A DNA stretch of 64,000 nt, from positions 24,504 through 88,503 of the forward strand of contig JSYX01000027.1 in NCBI GenBank assembly GCA_000787465.1. The letters are read 5' to 3'. The notes below the pieces were generated by a model. That model was given only the letters and a program-made list of their open reading frames with translations, was not told the DNA's origin and did no database searches. The stretch comes from Thermomucor indicae-seudaticae. Taxonomy: Eukaryota; Mucoromycota; Mucoromycetes; Mucorales; Lichtheimiaceae. Below are positions 49,016-58,418 of the stretch, in pieces. A program made the translations under genes and the position numbers. How positions within the stretch are numbered: position 1 is the stretch's first letter; every line of letters starts with the position of its first letter.

Positions 49016-50159
49016 ATGTTTCTGTCGCAAGAGACTCTGAAGAAGCATTTTTATATCCCTTCACCAACGGAGAACAAACCACCGACGGGTGTTGACCTGT
49101 ATGCACGATTTGCGCTTGCGGGTGCTTTATGTTGTGCGATAACCCACGGCGGTATGACGCCCGTCGATGTTGTAAAGACCCGGATTCAGCTTGAGCCGGA
49201 GCGATACACAGGCGTATGCCCTATATACTTTTCCTTGATTGTATTGTTACTGATATGTGTGAGCAGGGCATGATCAAGAGTTTCCGGAAGGTGGTCGCCG
49301 AAGAAGGCGCGGGTGCGTTACTGACCGGGTTCGGACCGACCTTTGCGGGATACTTTTTGCAGGGCGCCTTCAAGTTTGGCGGCTACGAGTTTTGGAAGAA
49401 GACGTTTATTGATGCCGTGGGTGTTGAAAAGGCGAGCGATAACCGTACGGCGATTTACTTGGGGGCGTCAGCGATCGCGGAATTCTTTGCGGATGTGGCG
49501 CTCTGCCCTTTGGAAGCGACGCGTATTCGTCTTGTGTCCCAGCCGGATTTTGCTTCGGGCCTGGTTAGTGGGTTTACGCGTCTGCTGCGCGAAGAGGGCG
49601 TGATCCGTGGGTTTTACTCCGGGTTCGGGCCCATCTTGTTCAAGCAGGTGCCGTATACCATGGCCAAGTTTGTTGTCTACGAACGAGCCGCGTAGGTCTT
49701 TTTCTTCTTTTTACTTCCCGATATTGGGTATTTAACACGGCCTTATAGGGAACAGATCCTGAGGTCCATTGGCACGCCAAAGGATCAATTGGCACCTTCG
49801 ACCATGACAGCCGTCAACTTGGGAGCCGGTATCATTGCCGGTATCGCGGCCGCCGTCATCTCACAACCGGCTGATACGCTGTTGTCCAAGATTAACAAGC
49901 AAAAGGGCGTCGAGGGTCAGTCCATCACGTCGCGTCTTGTTCAGATGGCTGGTCAGCTTGGTGCTCGTGGTTTGTTCTTGGGTCTCGGCCCTCGTATTGT
50001 GATGGTAGCTACTCTCACCGCTGGTCAATTGTAAGTATAACCAACGATAAGGTGGCGGGAAGGAGGCACTAACTCGTAAATGATAGCGCCATCTACGGTG
50101 ATATCAAGCGAGTCTTGAACGCCACTGGTGGTGTAGAAATCGCCAAGATCGAAAAGTAG
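49016..50159 (+). CDS. MIR1: Mitochondrial phosphate carrier
   Basis: Four exons (49016-49213, 49267-49691, 49749-50030, 50087-50159) give 325 residues. It imports phosphate into the mitochondrial matrix for ATP synthesis. Three carrier repeats are present: [20 protein letters not shown] in repeat 1 is the phosphate-carrier signature. [18 protein letters not shown] opens repeat 2, and [16 protein letters not shown] opens repeat 3. [29 protein letters not shown] and [19 protein letters not shown] are typical of the family (split here into short quotations of the conserved blocks). No cleavable presequence is obvious. Introns are 50-60 bases and keep frame throughout. Assignment to the phosphate branch is firm. 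Confidence 0.95.
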
Positions 50160-50418
50160 ACAATGACTTAGAATGATCTGATCGACCAAGTAGTGTACTA
50201 TCTACTTTATACAAAGAGAAGCGTCATCTTGAGTATCATTCATTCGGAGTATGCTGGTGGTTTTGATGCAGGTTTAATGATGAGAGGAGGATCTAATGTG
50301 TAGAGCAACGGTATTCAAGTACAGAGCATCTTGGTTTCAAAGTCGCGTTAATACCTCAATTGATCTCTGCAGAGATACTCTCCATGGTTTTTATTCTTAA
50401 TCAAGAAACTTTTTTCTA

Positions 50419-53146
50419 TTAAAGCTTGGCTCTCTTAATATAGGACAAATTATCATGTCTGTGAAGGATCGTCTTCATCAAGTTCTAAAAAGAGAGAAGA
50501 GAGGAAATGAATAAGCAATTGTTTTTGCTTACAAGAGTTCTCCCAGCGTGAATTACACTTACTGCAAACTTTTCCTTGCTTTCATCACTGTTGAGAGGAT
50601 TCTTTTGCGCAGAGTTCCATAAAGCTTCGTACGGATTGCCATCTTTGTTACCAAGAGCGGTGTTCAGCTCTCTGTCCGTGAATCCAAAGGCATCGGTCAG
50701 GCCAATCGTGTTCATTGCTACTACGGTGCTAATGACCTGGCGATACTGTTCACGTAACATGTCCACGTCCGCGACATCAATGGTTCGAGTGTACAAGAAC
50801 GTGGCCAGCGAAGACTGTGTAAGAACGGACAAGCAGAACTAAGGGGAAAAGAGAGTGAGAGATTAAGTAACGTCCTGCACTGCGTAAAACAAGCTCTTTT
50901 TTTGTTTTTACCAAGTCAGTTATCGACTTTAATGTGGAGGCCAGTGGAGAATATTCAGAGGAAGAGGCAATTTCAGAGGTTCGATCAATGAGTTGTTTCA
51001 GCAATATATACTCGGCATGAGCAAAGCTGATATCCCAGCACTCCATATTCATATCCTCCCAAGAGCGACGGTCTGTTTTCAGCTGCTGAGCCAAGGCGGC
51101 GACCAGACGGGCAGCACGCAGGCCAAAGATCGTGAGCTGGGTTGCTGGATCCAAGATCGCCTCGGGTGTATCCAGACGGAAGCTGCTTTGTTGTTCTTCC
51201 TTGACCACCTTCTCCAAGTATGTAGCACTGGACATGGTGACCATCTTTCCGGAAGCTACATTTGCCAGCTGCTTGAGCAGTGCACGAGCCACCTGCTGGG
51301 TGAGGACAAAGTTATCACCCTCATAAGTGTTTGCAGGCACAAATGTGGCAAACAGTTCAGAGACGCCACTGAACACGGAATAGCCGTGACCACCCATAGC
51401 TTTGCGACACTCCTCCAGCCCTTCTGAAGAACGACGCGAGCCCCAGGATTTGAGTGCGCAGCTGGCGATATGCATTTCTGGTAGCAACTGGGCGTTCTCT
51501 TGGGCCAACTGCTGCGTCATCAAGTTAAAGGTTGTTGTGAGCGATTGACCAGCCAAGATCAAGGCATAGGCAGTAGCAATCAGAGGAAAAAGTCGATGCT
51601 GCACCGAGGAATACGATATCACTTGGGCTTCGAGATCAGAAGACTCGGCGGGAACAAAGAATTGACGGCGTACGGTACAGTAACGAACGGCAATGGTTAC
51701 TGCTTTTGCAAGCTTCCAACCGGCATCGGATACAATGCCAACGCGTAATTTTACCATGCTGCCATAAGACAGCTTTGAATGGACCGGTGGAGTGTATTTG
51801 CCGTCTCTGGAGACTTTGGCGAATTTCATGAGCATGTTTTCACGGGGTATACGAACATTGTCAAAAAGGACAACTGTTTCTCCAACCGGCTCCATGTGAG
51901 TATAATTAAACAGTTCCTCAAGTATTACCATCATACGTACATCCATTATCCGTTGTGGCGAAACCACCGTAGGCCTTTGGGCCAATGTCGCCAACTGTAA
52001 CACCTTGGACGGGTTTATGATCCACTAATAGATGGCTTTTGGTCAATCGTCTGCGAGGGGCTTTTTTTATGACAGCGTAATTACCAGGAGACCGGATAGG
52101 AACGATGAAAATGTGCGGCCCATAGGATTTGCCAGCAACGACCAGTTGAGCCTATGCGACACTCTTTTGTCATGGACCCAATCAGAGTACACTCAAGTCA
52201 AAGGAAAGTTACCTGCACAACAGCATGCGTGGCGACGACACCAAGTCCACCAATCCACCATTTGGCTCCCTTGATATCACACACGCAAGATTACGTATTC
52301 TCTCTTGGAAAGCAACAAAAGTTCATAAGCGTTACGTACTGTAATGCCGTTACTGTTAATAATAAACTCGTCTGTGGTTTCGTCAAATGTCGCTGTTGTC
52401 TGTAGTGCGGCAACATTTGAGCCGTGACTACGAAGTAGCAGTCAGCGGAAACGCGAGTCGTCCTTGTTGCTCATCCTGCTAATAAACTTGCCTTAATTCT
52501 GTTTGAGCATAGCAACCAATGATGGCATGTCGTTTGGCAGCTTCTAGCCACTTTTTGACTTGTGCAGGAGTTCCCTGGGATGCAATGACGGGAATAAATG
52601 CTGTTTGTAATAAGGGTAGTGAGCATGATGCATGAGTGCGGGATAATCTCGGAATATTTCAACCTCCGTAATTAAGCGTGAACTGTTAGGCGCAGTAAAA
52701 ACCTTCTTTCTTAGCCTTGGCTCTCACCAATAGATAGACACGCATGCAATCTAACTTACCGGCGTCATCATATCAGCACATGCCATTAGTTGAGCAAATT
52801 CGTCATCAGACAACTTTTGTTCCTCTGCAATTTCAATAAATCGCTTGCCGACGAGCACGGAATGATAGAGTTGCTTTTCCGTGAAAAGAAAAATACGTCA
52901 GTGGGGTTCTTCTCATTGCGGACGCGTCATTTGTTGCTGTACCTCTTGTCTACTTTGAAAAGGCATGTCAGACTTGTCAAAAAGAGGTTCCTTTGCAATC
53001 AGCGCACGCATTCGTTCGAGCTGTGCCATGGCTTGTTTGCCACCGCGTAGCAATCGTGACATTAACTCGACGGGAAACGTGGTCTGTTGTCGAGCACGTT
53101 GAATGTCTATTATGGTTTGTTGTAACTGTTTGCTTTGCTGCACCAT
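50419..53146 (-). CDS. Peroxisomal acyl-CoA oxidase
   Basis: This catalyses the first step of peroxisomal fatty-acid beta-oxidation, using FAD and giving H2O2. The multi-exon minus-strand gene starts at the ATG 53146 ([19 protein letters not shown]) and ends at TAA 50419. The FAD-binding core shows [20 protein letters not shown], followed by [20 protein letters not shown] and [58 protein letters not shown] and [17 protein letters not shown] are the other conserved blocks. The last exon (below 50480) encodes [21 protein letters not shown] and stop. The C-terminal tripeptide AKL is a type 1 peroxisome targeting signal. Length is in the usual range near 680-700 residues. Confidence 0.93.
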
Positions 53147-53515
53147 TGTGAAGAGATGCGAAGGAACAAGCTAAGGTGAACACAAAACTCCCAGGACAGG
53201 AAAGGCTCTGAGTCAGCCTTATATTCACGTTTGCCAAGTTGATGCGGCACACAAATGCATAAAGGGGGTACTCCGTGCGCCACAGCTGAATGTCCATAAC
53301 CCTGGAACGCCATTTGGCAGCATGTTGCCTCTAGTGTAATTAACGGTGGATATCTTCACATTACAGGGAAGTTCAATGTAATAGTGTTTATCAGACGTGA
53401 TATGGCTATCGGTGAACACCAGCACCCTCATACCCCGCAGTTTTCAGGCGGGAAGGAGCATTTTGGGTACAACTTCTGTGCTTTCTCTTTCCCTCTCTCG
53501 CCACTCCGACAAGCC
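53147..53515. promoter_or_regulatory. Divergent promoter between acyl-CoA oxidase and Spo7-like gene
   Basis: About 370 bases separate two divergent starts (53146 minus, 53516 plus), so both promoters must lie here. A pyrimidine tract occurs just before 53516. I could not assign specific binding sites. Confidence 0.4.
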
Positions 53516-54215
53516 ATGGGGACCAGTAATAGAAATGAAGCAGCAGCTTCGCCCATTCTAGACCCGTCTATACATGCCAATCAAGAAACTTACAGAGACC
53601 TTGTCATCTTTGAAGAACGTTTACGGGGAAACATGACACGATTACAAAGACGGAAACGGAAGTTTGAGGGTAAACTAAATTGCTTCTCGAGAAAGTTTAT
53701 TACAAGAATATGCAAGTTAATGGAGTTGTTCATGACCAAAAAAAAAGCATTGTTGGCTGCCCTATTTATTCTGCTAGCTTACTTTTTCTATGTTGTTTTC
53801 TTAGAACCAAGCAAGGTAAGAACGATGGGGAGAAGGACGTGCATATATCTTATTAAATGGGGGCGGATAGGTTTTCTCGATACATTTAATCAACACAACT
53901 GCGTTGCTTGCAGTTGCCGGAAGTCTTGTGTTCTTTTATCGTTCAGGGATGTATGCCGAAAAGATTGTTTTTGCATCAGAGTAAGTAGTTGCTTTCTTTT
54001 CTGAGAAAAGGATACTGATTTGCTTTGCTAGGTTTGTCCCGCATTGCAATCGAGCACTGCAAGCATTCAATCTTCAGTTCAATAGGCGTGGCGAGTCAGG
54101 GTTTCTAAGTTTCTATCGAAAGATACCTCGAGAGATTCAGGAAGGGTTTGATGCCTATCGTAGACAATATTATGCTCGTAAAAGAAGTCGGCAAACAAAA
54201 ATGAAAGCGTCTTAA
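53516..54215 (+). CDS. SPO7: Spo7/CNEP1R1-like regulatory subunit of nuclear-envelope lipin phosphatase
   Basis: Conserved pieces are ETYRDLVIFEERLRGNMTRL near residue 30, a first membrane helix (ALLAALFILLAYFFYVVF), a second helix (LINTTALLAVAGSLVFFY), and RSGMYAEKIVFASERFVPHCNRAL. NLQFNRRGESGFLSFYRKIP completes the family pattern. Spo7 pairs with the Nem1 phosphatase in the ER/nuclear membrane to activate lipin (Pah1) and control membrane lipid synthesis. The exon starting at 53516 runs through a possible extra intron near 53668-53710 that I could not decide. Later junctions (donor after 53816, acceptor before the VFSIHLINTT block, donor near 53980) are phase-consistent. It ends in a basic tail RSRQTKMKAS. 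Confidence 0.82.
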
Positions 54216-55230
54216 CCTTAAAATTCTTTTTTATTATCCTGGATCTTGCTTATGTTACTTTGTTGAGGTGCATGAAAGAGAACGCGGATTGCTTTTGCTG
54301 CGTCATAGTGGATCTAGAGGAGATATCTGTGCTGCTTGTTAGTTCTTTTCTGCGTCGAAAGGAAGTCATAAAATAATACAATTTTTCTGTCAACATGATA
54401 CACGGAGGCCTTGTGGTATTTGTGTACTCCTTTGGCGGAAAGGAGGACCACTTGACGCAGAAAACGGCATCAAGCAAGCGAAACATTCCCATAGATCAGT
54501 ACTTCATACACCACGGACTTGACATATTAGAGTCCTTACCAATCAAAGGTCTAAAAAGGAAGTATAATGTACGTGAGTCATTTTTGCGTGCCTTACGTTC
54601 GCAAACGTACCGTGACTATATGAATCCTTCCTCTCAGCAACTTTTGTAACGAGGCAAACCCATCGCGCTGCCACAGCGTTTTGGCCAACTACATACCAAG
54701 ACGTCTCCGCCTGTAAAATGCCATGTGGCCCGCCCAATTTTCGCCGTAGTGTATTCTCTTTTGCGTACTCCGGCTGCTGACAAGACGTCTTCCGGAGAGT
54801 TGGAAGCCTTGCACTTCGCGACTCTCAAATTATATAGTCAGTCACTGCTACACTGTAATACATGTTGTGAAGCCGCCAAGACACTACGGTGCGCCGGCGA
54901 GTGGATTCACTCGGGGTTCTTGCCGTGTCTTCATACCCCTGATGTAGAAAGAGTTTAGTTTGATGATTTCGCACAAGTGACGTTAGCTAGCTTAATACCA
55001 ATCATTGCACAATGGAAAAATACAGAAATAGGCAGTTCGCATGAAATACAATAAACAAGGGGTTCTTTTGCATTGTTCTCAAAGAAGAGACCAGACCAAA
55101 GAAGACTGCCGTGTTGGACTATTATCAAAAAGCTTATTCATTACTGCAACACCCCGTAGACATTTTTGTCGTGCTGCATTATGTCACTGTGCTGATTGTA
55201 GACGCTACAATTTGTTTCATGACTCTGGAC
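54216..55230. other. Gene-poor stretch before the recombinase element
   Basis: Short frames only (54395-54649 and 54725-54958, plus strand) with no family signature and no obvious splice partners. I see no transposon ends here. Confidence 0.4.
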
Positions 55231-55289
55231 CGTAGGGCGTGTCTACCACGACCTCGGATGTGGTTGGTTCCTCAAAACCGCGCTTTATT

Positions 55290-56928
55290 CTCAGTCAATA
55301 AAATGAAAAAAGTTTGCTCTCTATATGACAGTGCCTGGCGCAAGTGGGTACTCTGGTGTCGAAATCAAGAAGTCCCCTTTGACGCACTCAAGTATGACGA
55401 AAGAAACGTAGTCAAGTTCCTGTTCTCTTTACAGCATTACGCACCAAGTACTCTTAACGGCATTCGCGCTGCTCTGAGTTCAGTTTTCAATGTATTATAT
55501 ACTACAGAACCACCTCTCGCGGAGAAACCGCTCATCAAGGCTTTCTTTATGTCGAAGCGTCGTCAGCATCTCAAGCTGCCTAATATTTCACAAGAAATCT
55601 GGATCCGTCGCTAGTTCTGAAACACTTGAAGACGTGGGGCCCTACCGAATCAATGGTTACTCACAAGCTGCAAAAGAGAACATTGATGCTAGAGTTTCTT
55701 ATCGATCGATTCGATTCGAATATTTACATAATCGAAACCGATAAGAAAATCCGTAATCGAAACCGAATCGAATCGATTTAATCGATTCGATTATCGAATA
55801 TTCGATAGCAGTGTTTCAAAATCGCAACCTTTTGTTTACGATACACTTGATAGCCCGTTCATATCATAAAGGCAATGCTTTATAATAAAAGGGCGTCAAT
55901 CCTTTCCTCATTTTGATAGATATGTCACTTGGCGATACCAGCGATGTCCACTCCTGCGGAACGTTGTTCCTTTGTTGCACGACAGACGTTACCGTTAGGG
56001 TTCACCACGAGTCGAGTCGAGTCGAGCGGTAAACCGTAGTTACCGTATACACGCAATCGATTGCTACCCGAAACAGTGAAAGAGCTGATGCTAATGGATT
56101 CATGGTATTCAGCTTTTAACAATAAACCACAGACATGGATTAGGCCGTATGTTCAGTTGTGTAATGAGTGTAATTTTGTGTTATTTTCTTATCGAATATT
56201 TATCGAGAAGCTTAACGGTTTTCGACAACATTCGATTCGAATAGTGGCCTGATCGAAACCGAATCGGTAAGATTTTATCGACAACCTTATCGAGTATTCG
56301 AATCGATAAGAAACCCTAATTGATGCTGTTGGCATTGGCAACAATGTGGCGTGTGAGATCGGATCTGGGCCGTTTGCAGTATCGTGATATCTATATCCAC
56401 CGAAATGCATCAGGCAACGTACAAGGTACCACCCTAATCGCACGTTTCCCGAAGGAAGGGCAAGCGAAGACTTCGAAACTAGGGGTGATTGAGGATCGAC
56501 TGTTATGCCCAGTACGCACACTGGATCATTTCTTAGAACGCACCCGAGAACGACGCGCTAAACTACCCATTGACCATACACTCTTTCTGGGATACATTGA
56601 CGACGAAGACAAGTGTCGTTCCATAGCACCGGGTACAGTTGCCCAATGGGTGGAGCATATTATGGAACGAGCTGGTGTGAATATTCGGGTCTTCAAGGCG
56701 CATTCCGTTCGAGCGGCTGCAAGCACGAAGGCGGTTCTCAAGGGACATTCAGTAGACAGAGTAAAATTACATGCGAACTGGAGTCTGAACAGCAACACAT
56801 TCAAGACCTATTATTTCAAGCCGCATAATCAGCACGCACGGGGCACAAACATCACAGAATCGATTTTTCACATACTGCGAAGGGAACCACATCCGAGGTC
56901 GGAACGAAATCAACGGCGATTCTGGTAG
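55290..56928 (+). pseudogene. DIRS-type tyrosine recombinase, interrupted
   Basis: The N-terminal core-binding half reads MKKVCSLYDSAWRKWVLWCR through LNGIRAALSSVFNVLYTTE to NISQEIW. One base appears missing near 55604; in the next frame the text continues DPSLVLKHLKTWGPTES to the insertion point. After the inserted element the catalytic half resumes with LLALATMWRVRSDLGRLQYR (catalytic Arg in the RSDL context), HSVRAAASTKAVLKGHSVDR (HxxR) and HANWSLNSNTFKTYYFKP (His/Trp and Tyr). All tyrosine-recombinase catalytic residues are therefore present. The 1-base frameshift and the 628-base insertion disable the gene. The reading frame is continuous across the insertion point if one copy of the 9-base duplication and the insert are ignored. 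Confidence 0.8.
55691..56318. mobile_element. Word-repeat MITE with 9-base target duplication (ATCGAAT type)
   Basis: The duplication ATTGATGCT stands at 55682-55690 and 56319-56327. The termini are inverted: AGAGTTTCTTATCGAT on the left and AGGGTTTCTTATCGAT read from the right. The outer 120 bases on each side are made of ATCGATTCGA and ATCGAAACCG words and their complements. The centre is AT-rich unique sequence containing a small secondary patch of GAGTC repeats (56001-56046). Nine-base duplications and terminal inverted repeats suit Mutator-like transposases (inference). No coding capacity. Confidence 0.85.
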
Positions 56929-57589
56929 GCACGCCCTACAATCAACAAGCTGATGTAGTGGAGACCAAGGATGTGGTTGATGCCCTCCCTTCCTTATCTC
57001 ATCAAGAACCACATCAAGCTACGAGTACGCCCGCCCATAACTGTGAAAAAATCTGAGTGCTTGCTTTCGAAATTATAAAGAGGATTAGAGAGAAAACTTT
57101 TTTCATTTTATTGACTGAGAATAAAGCGCGGTTTTGAAGACCGACCACATCCTTGGTCTCCATTACATCAACTTGTTGAATGTAGAACAGTGGATGCCGT
57201 ATTTTTGACAAGCAGCCACTGTTCAAGTGTTACTGCCCATAAGTATATTACATCAATTTTAAACCTTATCTTATGCGAAACATATCGCTGCTTTGATGTT
57301 TGAAAACTGTTTGCTACTCTCGAAGAACCCTTTTTGTTCCTTCCTCGTGTCACGAAATGGTTCCAGCCCATTGGAAGACCTTAATACTGAAGAAAAAGAT
57401 TGAAAAGAAAGCGAAGATTAAAGAGGAAGAAGATAAAGAGGCCTCTGCTGGTCATGTTGAGATAAGATATTCTCTGTATGTCGACTGAAAAAGTTCCCAT
57501 TGACAGTCTGTGCTCGCTGCAGCCTGCAAGGGCATAAGAATGCGAGATCATCGTTGTCTCCGATGAATAAGAGGCGCAAGCAATAGTGT

Positions 57590-57730
57590 TTCCTGACGGG
57601 TCCTGGACCCGATAGACCCGGTAAGAACCGGTCTTATCGAACCTGACCGGGTCCAACGAGGGCCCGACCCGGCCCCGGTAAGGTTGGACTCGGACCCGAT
57701 TCGGTGGATCCGATAGACCCGGTAGACCTA
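57590..57730. repeat. Word-repeat element fragment (GACCCG/GGGTCC type)
   Basis: About 140 bases dense in GACCCG, CCCGGTA and GGGTCC words in both orientations. The last part (GGACTCGGACCCGATTCG) is homologous to the 61215-61275 segment. Immediately next to MITE copy 2. Confidence 0.7.
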
Positions 57731-57736
57731 ATATCC

Positions 57737-57913
57737 TTCTGTATCCGCGTAATACATCGATAGGGTCTGTGACGAAAAAACGCGATCTTATATTAAGAAT
57801 ATTGTTATACGAAGAGGATATGCGCCTAAATAAAGCAAATCCATGATTGAAGAGGGCGGCCGGTATATCCCGAGGACCAATTTATCAGATAACGATATAC
57901 CGCGTGCGTACTG
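57737..57913. mobile_element. pogo-type MITE, copy 2 (diverged)
   Basis: Homologous along its whole length to the MITE at 48360-48534, sharing GTGACGAAAA, AAATCC(G/A)TGATT and the right end CGTACTG before TA. The left end has decayed (CTGTATCCGCG in place of CAGTGTCCGCG). Confidence 0.7.
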
Positions 57914-58418
57914 TATTACAGCTAGTACATACACCGAAATCTCAACGCCGAACATAAATTATATTTGTGACCCTGCCAGCATATCAATTCTTGATAAATA
58001 TTTCATATCATAATCAAAAACAGAGTGCTGCAAAATGTGCTAGACTCCTATAACCTCTAGTTAATGACGAAGGTAATGGTGCTTACTTACGTTTCCATCT
58101 GCCGTTGGTGCTCGGTCCCAAGGTGGACTAAAACCGTACAGAACTGGGCAGACTTCGATACTGGTCCTGCAGAAGATGTGGGGACAGGTGTGGAGGAACT
58201 GAACTGACAGGGACCGTAGGTACTGCGCTCTATTGAAAAGTATAGTCTCCTCTGGCCCTTTTTGGCTTCTTCATTACTTGCGTTAGTAGCTTTTTGTGCG
58301 GTCAGTTAGGGTACGATTACGCTTGCGTTTAACGCACTGTAAGTGATTTTCAGTTCAGCACGATTGCCCTCGTTTCAGCTTGCTGTAGACCGGAGGGAAT
58401 CGATTGGAACACTACCTA
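57914..58418. other. Short intergenic stretch left of the pogo element
   Basis: About 500 bases of non-coding sequence; nothing recognisable. Confidence 0.4.

Larger units (their letters stand above)
55231..57182 (+). mobile_element. DIRS-type element encoding only a tyrosine recombinase
   Basis: The inverted terminal repeats are 55256-55322 and 57152-57087, with near-identical cores (AAAACCGCGCTTTATTCTCA). An internal region at 56886-56979 is complementary in its first part to the left outer end (55231-55263; GTAGGGCGTG with CCTCGGATGTGG) and in its second part to the right outer end (57142-57182; GGAGACCAAGGATGTGG). That is the internal complementary region of DIRS retrotransposons, which lets the element close into a circle. 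Between the repeats only a tyrosine recombinase is encoded. The reverse transcriptase, RNase H and methyltransferase genes of complete DIRS elements are absent. A second element (55691-56318) is inserted in the recombinase gene. Confidence 0.8.
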
